From the NCBI GenBank assembly GCA_030445275.1, contig JAUCSE010000104.1:51449-115448 (forward strand): a stretch of 64,000 bases of DNA, read 5' to 3'. The position numbers were made by a program, and so were the translations under genes. The DNA is from Mucilaginibacter sp. GTDB lineage: Bacteria > Bacteroidota > Bacteroidia > Sphingobacteriales > Sphingobacteriaceae. Numbering within the stretch: the stretch's first letter is position 1; every line of letters starts with the position of its first letter. The notes beneath the pieces were generated by a model. The model was given only the letters and a program-made list of their open reading frames with translations. It ran no database searches and had not been told where the DNA came from. Shown here piece by piece: positions 46,956 through 55,249 of the stretch.

Positions 46956-47927
46956 ATGAAAGCAGCAGTAATGTATCAAAAAGGGGAATTACCCCAATAT
47001 GTAGATTTCCCTGAGCCAACCGCTCAAAACAATGATGAAGTATTAGTAACAGTAAAAGCCGTAGCCATAAAGCATTTTGATAAAGGCAGGGCCACAGGTA
47101 AGCATTACTCAAGCGATGCCCCAAAAGAAAGCGGCCGTGTAATTGGTGGTGATGGCGTTTGCTTACTTAACGATGGAACAAGAGTGTATGGCATGGGTGT
47201 AAGTGGTATGCTGGCCGAAAAAGCAACCATTGAAAAAAACAGGATTGTAAAGTTGCCCACCGGTGTAAGTGATGCAGCTGCTGCTGCTTTGGCAAATGCG
47301 GTGATAGGCGCAGCGATGGGCCTGCGATTTAAGGCAGACATTCAACCTGGAGATGTGGTGTTAATAAACGGTGCAACGGGCTTTACCGGGCGGGTAGCCG
47401 TGCAGATCGCTAAGCATTACGGTGCCGGAAAAGTAATTGCAATTGGAAGAAACGAGCAATCATTACAGGACTTGTTGGAACTGGGTGCAGATGAAATTAT
47501 TTCTGTAAAACAGGATGACGAACAGTTTCTTGCACAATTGAAGGCAACACATACCAACTCACCAATTGATGTAATTATTGATTATCTGTGGGGACATACG
47601 GCCGAAATGATACTGGCCAGTTTAATGGGCAAAGGTTCGTTTACTCAAAAAACAAGATTTGTTTCGATAGGCAGCATGACTGGTGATTTGATCCAATTAT
47701 CTGCCGCAAATATGCGAAGTGTTAATTTGCAGCTAACCGGCTCGGGTTTGGGCAGCTGGTCGAAAGATGAGGTGCGTAAGCTTTTTGCTGAAATATTACC
47801 GGAGATGTTTCAGCTGGCAGCTGATGGAAAACTAAAAGTAAAAACTACAGAGGTTAAATTAGCAGACATCGCTGATCTTTGGAATCTCGACGTTCCGGAT
47901 GGGCAACGATTAGTGGTGACCATATAA
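46956..47927 (+). CDS. Zinc-free MDR oxidoreductase (quinone reductase-like)
   Basis: A 323-residue cytosolic medium-chain dehydrogenase/reductase. The N-terminal GroES-like domain starts MKAAVMYQKGELPQYVDFPEP and the Rossmann fold has GATGFTGRVAVQIAKHYGAGKVIAIGR, a glycine-rich NADP(H)-binding motif. Structural and catalytic zinc cysteines are absent, as in quinone oxidoreductases (Qor/QOR2-like). It probably reduces quinones or alkenal compounds. A perfect palindrome and -7 box lie just upstream, so it is likely to be inducible by an electrophile-sensing repressor. No such regulator is adjacent. Confidence 0.88.
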   Translation: MKAAVMYQKGELPQYVDFPEPTAQNNDEVLVTVKAVAIKHFDKGRATGKHYSSDAPKESGRVIGGDGVCLLNDGTRVYGMGVSGMLAEKATIEKNRIVKLPTGVSDAAAAALANAVIGAAMGLRFKADIQPGDVVLINGATGFTGRVAVQIAKHYGAGKVIAIGRNEQSLQDLLELGADEIISVKQDDEQFLAQLKATHTNSPIDVIIDYLWGHTAEMILASLMGKGSFTQKTRFVSIGSMTGDLIQLSAANMRSVNLQLTGSGLGSWSKDEVRKLFAEILPEMFQLAADGKLKVKTTEVKLADIADLWNLDVPDGQRLVVTI

Positions 47928-47943
47928 AACTAGAAGCCCCCTC

Positions 47944-48027
47944 ACCTTTGTTGGTGTTGTCACCAATACACTCATTAAGTCCCCAGTAAAAAAGCCCCGA
48001 TTAAATTTAACACTTAACCGGGGCTTT
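47944..48027 (+). repeat. Dispersed repeat copy 1: GGTG-dyad box plus terminator hairpin
   Basis: CCTTTGTTGGTGTTGTCACC at about 47945-47964 forms a dyad (TTGGTG/CACCAA), followed by a hairpin at 47991-48027 of AAGCCCCG...CGGGGCTT type with mostly paired arms. It is 3' of the quinone reductase-like gene and can terminate it. Confidence 0.7.
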
Positions 48028-48088
48028 AATTCAATAAATCTTATTTGCACAAAAAAACAAGATCCTTAATTAACGGATTGTTTGCTTA

Positions 48089-48526
48089 TTAATCAATCAA
48101 ACCTAAATTAAAAAGATCCTGGAGAATCAGCTTGTCTACAGGCGAGCTTTTATCTTTATCCTTAAATGTTAAAAAAACAATCTCCTCTATCTCACTTGTA
48201 GGCTGTAGTGTCCCTGAATACTCCCCGGTGTAGCAGGTCATTTTTACTATAACTCCGGGCGCGTGACTATCAGCCTGATCTTTAAATACCCCCATATACT
48301 TAGTGCTCGAAAGTACAAGCTCAACATTCAGTTCTTCTCTGATTTCCCGAGCAAGCGCTTCCATATCATTTTCGCCTTTTTCTCATTTTCCTCCAGGAAG
48401 ATACCAGATACTTTTGCCTGCAGATCTTGAGCTTAAGATTTTTCTATCTTTGATGTAAATTAAGGCCAGTTTGTCTATCTCTTTAATGGGCTGTTGATTA
48501 CTATTTTTTCTGTGAATAATTTCCAT
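48089..48526 (-). pseudogene. NUDIX hydrolase broken by in-frame TGA
   Basis: Reading the minus strand from ATG 48524-48526 gives MEIIHRKNSNQQPIKEIDK and on to WYLPGGK, then TGA at 48383-48385 (codon 48), then without a frameshift EKGENDMEALAREIREEL and on to a normal C-terminus. The pieces are the two halves of one Nudix box (GGK-x-EKGE...REIREEL), so only a single codon is wrong. It could have been CGA (Arg), one C-to-T change away. Downstream residues 49-145 are intact and in frame, so the damage looks recent. A second start at 48364 could give a partial protein without the first half of the box. Selenocysteine is unlikely. Confidence 0.88.
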
Positions 48527-48637
48527 AAAACAAATAATTTAGAGTGGCTGTTTTTTTATCATTCTATCTTCCAAATTTAAGATTTTGAGCTTATTCAGTC
48601 AATTGAACAATACCAATACATGGAGTATTTACTTCAC

Positions 48638-48660
48638 CTATGGTGTTGTCACCAACAATA
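48638..48660 (+). repeat. Dispersed repeat copy 2: box only, without terminator
   Basis: TATGGTGTTGTCACCAACAA at 48639-48658 matches the box of the other copies, but no AAGCCCGG hairpin follows. It lies upstream of the zinc-ribbon membrane protein gene, unlike most copies, which lie at gene 3' ends. Confidence 0.6.
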
Positions 48661-48771
48661 TTTCACTGAGAAACACCTCTATTTTAAGCTGTTATAACTT
48701 ACTTTATTTATTTCTATTTTTACATAAAGGCGCATTCTTTGCATGGAAAGGAAAATACAATATATGTCTTT

Positions 48772-49521
48772 ATGATCATTGTTTATCAAATCCGAAACCT
48801 AAGTTGTAAGTCAGAACGAGTACCTGAGTTACGATGCCCTTACTGCGACAAAACAGGAGGCATTGCGATTGACGCAATGCAAAAATACATTTGGTTCCTG
48901 ATGCCTATGTGGCCTTTAGGAAAATATGGTGTAGCCACCTGCAATAATTGCAGTCAAAAAATCCCAGCTAAAAAGTGGACCGATGAAATTGAAGGCCGGT
49001 ATCTGATACTTAAAAAAGATGTGCAGACACCGGGCAGGCTTTGGCGAGGACTGCTTGTTGTTCCTTTACTTGTCGCTGCTCTTTTGAGCGTAGTTACCTG
49101 GATAGTTATGTCAGGCAGTAATTCGTACAAAGGAAGTAAAAGCAGTGAGATGGCCCATCTAAAAGTATATCTTGCAAAGCCAAAAGAGAATGACCTGTAC
49201 AGAGTGATGACCCTCAGTAACAATCAAATAGTTTATACCTATTTTAAATATGCAGCAATATCCGGTGATACCCTGTTTGTATATCCAATGAAAGAAAAAG
49301 TGTCAGGTTTTAATCAATGGGGTAAGTTAAATGAAAAGGCGCCGGATGCATTTACTAATGAAAAAATACCAGTAAATCAACCAGCGCTTTTAAAACAGCT
49401 GGAGTCGTGGACAATGCAACCCGTAACTACTCCTATTACGTTGTATGGCATAATAAGAGATGGCCAGTTTTTCGATACGGAATATGCACGAGTTAATCCT
49501 GCGCTATACAAAGCTAATTAG
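48772..49521 (+). CDS. Zinc-ribbon membrane protein of unknown function
   Basis: Start chosen at ATG 48772 (MIIVYQIRNLSCK), a common N-terminus of this kind of protein; an in-frame TTG at 48739 adds a segment of no family likeness. The 249-residue product has a zinc ribbon (C22-x2-C25 ... C57-x2-C60) with an unusual aromatic insert between the pairs (YIWFLMPMWPLGKYG), then one transmembrane helix (about 92-113: LLVVPLLVAALLSVVTWIV) and a beta-rich C-terminal domain probably facing the periplasm. No function is recognised. A redox or metal-sensing membrane protein is possible. Confidence 0.75.
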   Translation: MIIVYQIRNLSCKSERVPELRCPYCDKTGGIAIDAMQKYIWFLMPMWPLGKYGVATCNNCSQKIPAKKWTDEIEGRYLILKKDVQTPGRLWRGLLVVPLLVAALLSVVTWIVMSGSNSYKGSKSSEMAHLKVYLAKPKENDLYRVMTLSNNQIVYTYFKYAAISGDTLFVYPMKEKVSGFNQWGKLNEKAPDAFTNEKIPVNQPALLKQLESWTMQPVTTPITLYGIIRDGQFFDTEYARVNPALYKAN

Positions 49522-49690
49522 GTTAAGGTTCTCTATAGGCATTTAATATTACGTATTAATACCTATTTATAGCTTTAAAATACAGTAGAAACACCCTTTT
49601 AATTACCTTTTATTCATAGTAGCTTCAAGTTATCTTAATTTATGTAACATACATTAAGGAACTCTTTACGTCACTTAAATAAATCGTATC

Positions 49691-51485
49691 ATGTTTGTAA
49701 AAAATTCAAACCAAAGTGGCTTTTCAGTAAAAGCCTGGCGGGGTGATGCTAAAACTTTATTGGCCTTTAATTTCACTAATGATACAAAGGCTGCAAATTT
49801 GGCGGGCTTCTCTATACAAGTCCAGCCTCATGGGCAGCAGGCTTATTATCTTTTTAATAATCTGGTATTGCCTGCAGGAGCGAATGCTACCGTTCCAACC
49901 GAAACCAATCCTAATTCTTCGACAAACGCGCCTATACAAAAATTCAGGTGGCTGCATATCCCAGGCTCTTTTCACCAGGGCGATACCGTTTTTTATGGCG
50001 TTTATACTTATACCATTACTCCAAGATATTTTAATAACGGGCTATTAACTGCTATTGATACATCCTTAAGCGTATCGGTTGATGTGCAGTTACAACCAGC
50101 CAGGTACAATTAGGTTTTACCCGTGGTTTTACGCAATCACAGGCTTTTACCCATCATTTCGGCCTAAAAGCCTTGTTTCATCCTGTCGGAAAGGATTTGA
50201 TTTTTGATACAGGCGGTATTGCCGGTACTAACCCGGCAGGACAAACGTATACGTTTTTACAAGAATATCAGTGGTCTGGTTTTACTGCGCGCGAAAGAAT
50301 TTTTGAGATCCTGAATGCGGTGGCTGCTGATGCCTCACTGAGCATGGATGTTTTTGTCTATGATTTAAATGAACCCGACCTGGTAAAGATTTTACTTCAA
50401 TTAGCGGCAGCAGGAAGAATCCGGGTTATTTTGGATAACGCGAGCCTGCACCATGCACCCGGTGTGCCCGAAGATGCATTTGAACAGCAATTTAGCAACG
50501 CAGCCAAAGCCCCTGCAGCCATATTGCGAGGCTAGTTTGGCCGTTTTGCCCATGACAAGGTTTTTATAGTTTATAAAAATGCGCAACCACTAAAAGTGCT
50601 CACCGGATCTACCAATTTCTCGGTAACCGGCATGTATGTAAATTCAAACCATGTTGTAGTTTTTAATAATGCCAATGTTGCAGAGCTTTATTCTAAGGTG
50701 TTTAATGAAGCCTGGAATGACCATGTATCCGAAACATTTAACAAATCATCATTAGCCGAAGGCCCATTTCTATTTAATCAGCTTGGGTTGCCCAAAATGA
50801 GCATCAATTTTTCACCACATCCGGTCGGCATTGCCCAATCAACACTGGATGCAATAGCCACACGGGTTACAGCCGCTACCAGTAGGTGCTGTTTGCAGTG
50901 ATGGATATTACCTCGGGTGGTGGCCCGGTTTTCCCCGCATTGAAGGCTATCCACGAGAATCAAAATATATTCAGCTATGGAATTTCCGATGCCCCTGGTG
51001 GTATTTCTTTATACAAACCAGGTAATAAAACCGGTGTATTGGTTGGCGGTAAGCCTGGTACCACTATTTTACCACCACCCTTTGATAAGGAACATTCCAT
51101 TAGTATTGACCACCAGATACATCATAAGTTTATTATCTGCGATTTTAATACCGACAATGCGGTGGTATGGTGCGGCTCTTCAAATTTAGCCCTGGGAGGA
51201 GAAGAACAGAATGGCGATAACCTGATACAGATCAATGATACTGATATTGCAACGGTCTTTGCCCTGGAAGCAGTGGCATTAGTTGATCATTTTGATTTTC
51301 GAAATGCAAATGCCGCTCCTAAAACTACTAACGCTCCCACGGCTGTTAAAGGTGGCGATAATACACCTGATTCAAAAGCACAACTTGATACTGCACCACT
51401 AAATTTATATAACAATGACAGCTGGGCAACCCGTTACTTTAACCCTACTGACCTGCACTACACAGATAGGGTATTGTTTGGATAA
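49691..51485 (+). pseudogene. Phospholipase D-like protein inactivated by two frameshifts and a stop
   Basis: One coding unit is spread over three frames. Part 1 (49691-50113) ends at TAG, but the next frame goes on from about 50101 with GFTRGFTQSQAFTHHFG, which suggests a frameshift near 50100. Part 2 has an in-frame TAG at 50533-50535, after which the frame is open again (FGRFAHDKVFIVYK ... GSTNFS). Part 3 shifts frame near 50885 (VLFAVMDITSGGG). The first HKD motif reads HDKVFIVY (Tyr in place of Asp) and the second, HHKFIICDF, is complete with GSSN and a downstream Glu. The family is the PLD/cardiolipin-synthase-like superfamily. It is non-functional as it stands unless recoded. Confidence 0.85.
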
Positions 51486-51517
51486 ATTATAAAAGGATAT
51501 AAATGGCGAGAGCAGGT

Positions 51518-51553
51518 AAAAGCCCGATTAGGTGTACACTTAATCGGGCTTTT
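51518..51553 (+). terminator. Hairpin terminator after PLD-like pseudogene
   Basis: AAAAGCCCGATTA (51518-51530), loop GGTGTACACT, TAATCGGGCTTTT (51541-51553). The core belongs to the same family as the terminator half of the dispersed repeats, but no GGTG box precedes it. The downstream GAGAGATCAAGGGACTCG at about 51563-51580 resembles sequence at 57616 in copy 5. Confidence 0.85.
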
Positions 51554-51738
51554 AAATAATCGAGAGAGATCAAGGGACTCGTTATAATTCAAAATGCAGA
51601 CTCGTAAAAAACGTTTAACGGTGTGATTAGTTATCGTTTTATTAATTTTCAAAATCCTGCCAGGTTGAGTAGCAAACTTTGGCATATCAGCTATTAATTT
51701 CCGGAAAAGCAGTTGGAGATTTCGATGAACCATATAAC

Positions 51739-52767
51739 CTACTCAACTGAAATATATAAAGAGTCTTTAGGGTTACATAATATCGAGTGTTTTATACCAG
51801 CTGGAAATTTTATCGAGGCTGTTTCCATCAACTTTTTAACAGCTATTTGAATTCCATTGTAATTTGAATCAGCAAACTGCATTACCACAATGTTGATACC
51901 AGGCTTGCCATTTATGCGGGTAAAATTTCCATAACGAAAAGGACCAAATTCAATTTTCGCCGCCACATCCCTTAATCTCACAACTGTATTGACATTAGTG
52001 CGGATAATCTTATTTCCGTACTTAACAAGTTGGTTATGCTCACTTTTGCACTTAATAATATAATCAAAGGGTTGTTTACTATTCTTGTATAATATTTCCG
52101 TTACCGCTTCCAATTCCTTAGCCGGAACGACTGCTAATGCTTCTTTCAGCGTTAAATTAGAAGCAGCCATATGCCCTTTATTTAAAAAGATACGCATCAA
52201 CGAATCTTTATTCCCATTAAAAGTAATCAAATGACTAATCCCGGGAACCCGTCGTATTTCCGGAATAATACGGGTTGCGGCATAATTAGTAAGGAATGCC
52301 TGGTTGTAATGCCCGGCATCCTCCGAATATAGGTCAACAGCCATCACCAACGGCTCATATTGCCTGTCAACCGTGATGCCAGCCTGTACTACCGGTGAGG
52401 GTAGTAGTCCGGACGTTATAGAAACGATATTTGAAATATTTACTCCCGCCAGGTCCATATTAATATCCGGGTTAAAGTAAATATTAATAATTAAAGACCC
52501 ATCACTACTGGCCGTATAGCTCATATGATCCATGTTTCGGGCATAACGAAAAATGGAATCTTTTAACGGTGGAACTACTGCATTTAACACCGTCATAACA
52601 TCTGCTCCCGGATAAAGCGCCCGCACCTGTATGGAAGGTAAGGCCATACGGGGTAACTGTTTTGCAGGTTGTTTGTGAGATGCTATCTCACCACAAGCAA
52701 CCAGGATAATGCATGTAGTAGAAATAACAGCGGCTGAAACAAGCCATTTCCAAAGTTCTTTAAACAT
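51739..52767 (-). CDS. Standalone RND-pump porter-domain lipoprotein
   Basis: A 342-residue protein with lipobox LVAC (Cys25). From about residue 45 it follows the periplasmic porter region of HAE-1 RND pumps in full order: VRALYPGADVMTVLNAVVPPL, YFNPDINMDLAGVNISNIVS, IPEIRRVPGISHLITF, RLRDVAAKIEFGPFRYGNF and GKPGINIVVMQFADSN. The region corresponds to AcrB about residues 30-335, but no transmembrane helices are present: the N-terminal helix is a lipoprotein signal and the sequence stops at SVE just where TM2 would begin. The stop is TAG; pump relatives continue with a SIEEV-like stretch, so a nonsense event is possible. No adaptor or outer-membrane channel gene is adjacent. Confidence 0.75.
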   Translation of the reverse strand: MFKELWKWLVSAAVISTTCIILVACGEIASHKQPAKQLPRMALPSIQVRALYPGADVMTVLNAVVPPLKDSIFRYARNMDHMSYTASSDGSLIINIYFNPDINMDLAGVNISNIVSITSGLLPSPVVQAGITVDRQYEPLVMAVDLYSEDAGHYNQAFLTNYAATRIIPEIRRVPGISHLITFNGNKDSLMRIFLNKGHMAASNLTLKEALAVVPAKELEAVTEILYKNSKQPFDYIIKCKSEHNQLVKYGNKIIRTNVNTVVRLRDVAAKIEFGPFRYGNFTRINGKPGINIVVMQFADSNYNGIQIAVKKLMETASIKFPAGIKHSILCNPKDSLYISVE

Positions 52768-52838
52768 CTTTTTGCAATTAGCTTACAAACAAAAATAACT
52801 TTAAATATTAAGTTATAATACACGCAGTCGTTGTTCTT

Positions 52839-52891
52839 CGCCTTTGTTGGTGACAACAAGTATCCATCAATAACCCAAAAAAGAAAAAGCC
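52839..52891 (+). repeat. Dispersed repeat copy 3: box with deletion, degenerate terminator
   Basis: CGCCTTTGTTGGTG lies at 52839-52852, followed directly by ACAACAAG (the other copies have TTGTCACCAACAA in between). The spacer that follows (ATCCATCAATAACCC, then AAAAAAGAAAAAGCC) is also shared with copies 4 and 5. It lies between the RND-like gene and the Lrp gene. Confidence 0.6.
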
Positions 52892-52926
52892 AACCTGTTC
52901 AGATCTTTTTTTAAAACAGTGGTTAT

Positions 52927-53397
52927 TTAAAGCATAACGTGGGTTTGCTTAATAACATCCATAACAAATATGCTTTTTGTTTGTCCGATATAGGCAGCCT
53001 CACTGAGTTTGTTAACAAAAAAATCATGGTATGTTTCCATTGATTCAGTAACAATACGCAACATGAAATCGAAGTCGCCGGCAATATTATAACATTCTAC
53101 AACTTCTTTAAAGGAATGGATTGCTTTAATAAATTCCCGGGCAGCCTGTTTATTATGTTCCTTTAAGGTTACCTGACAAATCACAATAATGCCTTTTCCT
53201 ATTTTCCGGGAATCCAGCAGGGCCCCATACCCTTTGATCACTCCGGCTTGCTCCATTCGCTTGAGGCGCCCATGAACCGGGGTTGGGCTAAGATGAACTT
53301 TTGCGGCTATCTCCCGGATTGATAAACGCGCGTCATGTTCTACGATGCTCAATATCTGCAGATCCTTCTCATCAAGCATAATTTTGTTCGTATCCAT
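52927..53397 (-). CDS. Lrp/AsnC-family transcriptional regulator
   Basis: I take ATG 53395-53397; TTG at 53412 is also in frame. The 156-residue product has an N-terminal HTH (LDEKDLQILSIVEHDARLSIREIAAKVHLSPTPVHGRLKRME) and a C-terminal RAM/AsnC effector domain (GKGIIVICQVTLKEH, YNIAGDFDFMLRIVTESMETYHDFFVNKL), the usual length and layout. It is divergent from the adenine/adenosine deaminase gene, a plausible target. The 177-bp gap between them holds an inverted repeat. Confidence 0.93.
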   Translation of the reverse strand: MDTNKIMLDEKDLQILSIVEHDARLSIREIAAKVHLSPTPVHGRLKRMEQAGVIKGYGALLDSRKIGKGIIVICQVTLKEHNKQAAREFIKAIHSFKEVVECYNIAGDFDFMLRIVTESMETYHDFFVNKLSEAAYIGQTKSIFVMDVIKQTHVML

Positions 53398-53528
53398 TTG
53401 TTCTTTTAACAAAAGTATATTTTACTTAAATATAGCAATTGATTATTTTTTAAATGATTTAATATCAAATGTTACAAAATTAACAATTATTAAGAACATG
53501 TATTACACTTAAGATAGCTTTACAGAAC

Positions 53529-53562
53529 ACGGTAACAACATCAAACAAAAAACAGTTACCGT
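53529..53562. promoter_or_regulatory. Inverted repeat in the leader of the deaminase gene
   Basis: ACGGTAAC (53529-53536) and GTTACCGT (53555-53562) are exact complements separated by 18 bp. It ends 13 bp before the deaminase ATG. It could be a regulator site or a leader hairpin. Spacing of 26 bp between the arm starts is about 2.5 turns. Confidence 0.5.
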
Positions 53563-53574
53563 TACTATAAGGCT

Positions 53575-54621
53575 ATGTATACACAAGAGATTATTAACGA
53601 TTTTATTATAAGGATCCCGAAAGCGGAATTGCATATGCATCTGGAAGGCAGCATTGAACCCAAAATGATGTTCAAATTAGCTGAACGTAATAAAATTAAG
53701 CTGCGCTGGGAATCACCCGAGGCACTTAGGGAAGCCTATCATTTTAACAATTTACAATCTTTTTTGGATCTGTTATTTGAGGGCTGCAATGTTCTGCGTA
53801 CTGAACAGGATTTTTACGATGTTACCGAAGCCTATCTAAACCGGGTGAAATTAGATGGAGTACGCCATGCGGAAGCTTTTATTGGTCCGCAAAGCTTCCT
53901 TCAGAATGGTGTTCCTATTGACGTTGTTATGAACGGCGTTATTCAGGCGCTAAAAGATGCAGAAAAGACTACCGGGATAACAACGGGCTTCCTGATCAGC
54001 GCCCACCGGCACCGTACCGAAGCAGCGGCCTTTGAATTACTGGAATTGATAATGCCCTGGCGCGACCAGTTGGTTGGTTTAGGAATGGGTGGCGCTGAGG
54101 TTGGTAACCCACCATCTAAATTTCAACAGTATTTTAAAGAATGTCATGCGCGGGGCTTTAACCTGACCATCCACGCCGGTGAAGAGGGCCCCACTGAGTA
54201 TGTGCGGGAAGCGATTAACCTGCTTGGTGTTGATCGTATAGACCATGGAAATACCGCCATGCGTGACCCGGAACTTTTACAACAGCTCTCAGACAAGCAA
54301 ATAGCATTAACCATGTGTCCTGTTTCTAACCTGCTTTTAAATGTCATAACTGATTTGTCAGAACATCCGCTCAGAATAATGCTTCAAAAGAATATTCCTG
54401 TTACGATCAATTCTGACGATCCATCCTATTTCAATGCTTATGTAGCCGAAAACTGGATCCAGAGTCAAATGAAATTATCATTAACATTTGAGGAAATGAT
54501 ACAATTGGCTAAAAATAGTTTCCAGGGATCTTTCCTTCCTTTACCCAGGAAAGCACAATATATAACGGAGATTGAAAATTTTTGCCTGGATTTTTTTAGA
54601 AGGGATATAAGGGCAAATTAA
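53575..54621 (+). CDS. Adenine/adenosine deaminase (amidohydrolase)
   Basis: A 348-residue cytosolic enzyme with the metal-binding HMHLEG motif (H20, H22), FNLTIHAGEEGP, RIDHGN and the SDDPSYFNAYVAENW block. The last, with GMGGAEVGNPPSKF, is closer to adenine deaminases of the Aah1/PA0148 type than to E. coli Add, so adenine deaminase is favoured. It converts adenine to hypoxanthine or adenosine to inosine with a zinc ion. It is divergent from an Lrp-type regulator. Annotation pipelines would probably call it adenosine deaminase. Confidence 0.88.
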   Translation: MYTQEIINDFIIRIPKAELHMHLEGSIEPKMMFKLAERNKIKLRWESPEALREAYHFNNLQSFLDLLFEGCNVLRTEQDFYDVTEAYLNRVKLDGVRHAEAFIGPQSFLQNGVPIDVVMNGVIQALKDAEKTTGITTGFLISAHRHRTEAAAFELLELIMPWRDQLVGLGMGGAEVGNPPSKFQQYFKECHARGFNLTIHAGEEGPTEYVREAINLLGVDRIDHGNTAMRDPELLQQLSDKQIALTMCPVSNLLLNVITDLSEHPLRIMLQKNIPVTINSDDPSYFNAYVAENWIQSQMKLSLTFEEMIQLAKNSFQGSFLPLPRKAQYITEIENFCLDFFRRDIRAN

Positions 54622-54784
54622 GCAACAACACCTTTGTTGCCCTCATAGGTATTCCGAGGATTAAAAAGGAAGCTAGGGTGTTGTGCAATTCCTTCCTTGG
54701 GGAAGGGGTAGGTAGGGGTTTGTAAAGCATGCAATCTGTGCTACACACATATCCCCCTCCCCGCCTTTGCCCGAATGTTGATTG
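54622..54784. other. Intergenic gap with possible decayed repeat
   Basis: After the deaminase stop codon GCAACA...TGTTGC makes a small stem, and ACACCTTTGTTG keeps nine bases of the dispersed box. A purine-rich strand (GGGGAAGGGGTAGG) near 54707 and pyrimidine-rich CCCCCTCCCC near 54755 form an imperfect inverted pair. It looks like a remnant of a small mobile sequence. No gene is present. Confidence 0.3.
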
Positions 54785-55150
54785 CTAATAAAAAAAGGTT
54801 TCGGTTATGATCTTATCATCTTTTACGCCAAAAACTGCAATTTCTGCCAACTGTAATCGCTGCCCATTTTTTAAGGTCATGTCCCTGCCCATGGCTAAGC
54901 TAAAATAGTTACCTCCAACAATCGGTTCGCTGTGGAAAAAGCTGTGTACTTCTTCTATAATTTCCTGCCTGGCTTTTGACTTTGCTAAAACGGCTTCAAT
55001 ACCTTTGGTTATGGTAGGTACACCCATTGCTAAAGCATGTTCAGGTTCGGTACAAATAATATCTGCACTATAAAGTTGTTCATAAATTTCTGCTACTTGC
55101 CTTTGCTGAAAAAGGGCGTAATAACGGTCGGCTAATTCCTGAGTTGTCAT
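54785..55150 (-). CDS. SnoaL-like / NTF2-fold small protein
   Basis: A 121-residue cytosolic protein. MTTQELADRYYALFQQRQVAEIYEQLYSADIICTEPE and the C-terminal VFGVKDDKIITETFFY match the SnoaL-like (nuclear transport factor 2 fold) superfamily. Such proteins are small cone-shaped enzymes or binding proteins of varied function. It is divergent from an AraC regulator with both -7 boxes in a 99-bp gap, so AraC probably controls it. A specific reaction cannot be assigned. Confidence 0.8.
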   Translation of the reverse strand: MTTQELADRYYALFQQRQVAEIYEQLYSADIICTEPEHALAMGVPTITKGIEAVLAKSKARQEIIEEVHSFFHSEPIVGGNYFSLAMGRDMTLKNGQRLQLAEIAVFGVKDDKIITETFFY

Positions 55151-55174
55151 TTCTTTTCTGATTAATTAATAATC

Positions 55175-55182
55175 CAAAGGTA
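55175..55182 (-). promoter_or_regulatory. -7 promoter box for SnoaL-like gene
   Basis: On the minus strand, TACCTTTG fits TAnnTTTG exactly, 25 bp before the ATG at 55150. Confidence 0.5.
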
Positions 55183-55219
55183 GCTGGCTATTTAACACTT
55201 AAAGTATTGAATAGTCTCG

Positions 55220-55227
55220 TATATTTG
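55220..55227 (+). promoter_or_regulatory. -7 promoter box for AraC-family gene
   Basis: TATATTTG fits TAnnTTTG exactly, 22 bp before the ATG at 55250. Together with the opposing box it makes a compact divergent promoter. Confidence 0.5.
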
Positions 55228-55249
55228 CTCAATCGTATCAATTTATCAA

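Noticed and set aside
48383..48385. TGA in the NUDIX gene as selenocysteine
   Set aside because: The position is not a redox or catalytic Cys site in the Nudix box and no selenocysteine machinery or insertion element was seen in the window.
48585..48809. A 74-codon plus-strand frame upstream of the zinc-ribbon protein gene
   Set aside because: It starts at TTG, overlaps the repeat box and the real gene in another frame, and has no domain-like features.
51458..51733. A 91-codon minus-strand frame beside the RND-like gene
   Set aside because: It covers the terminator hairpin and the end of the PLD-like pseudogene and does not continue the RND pump as a membrane domain.
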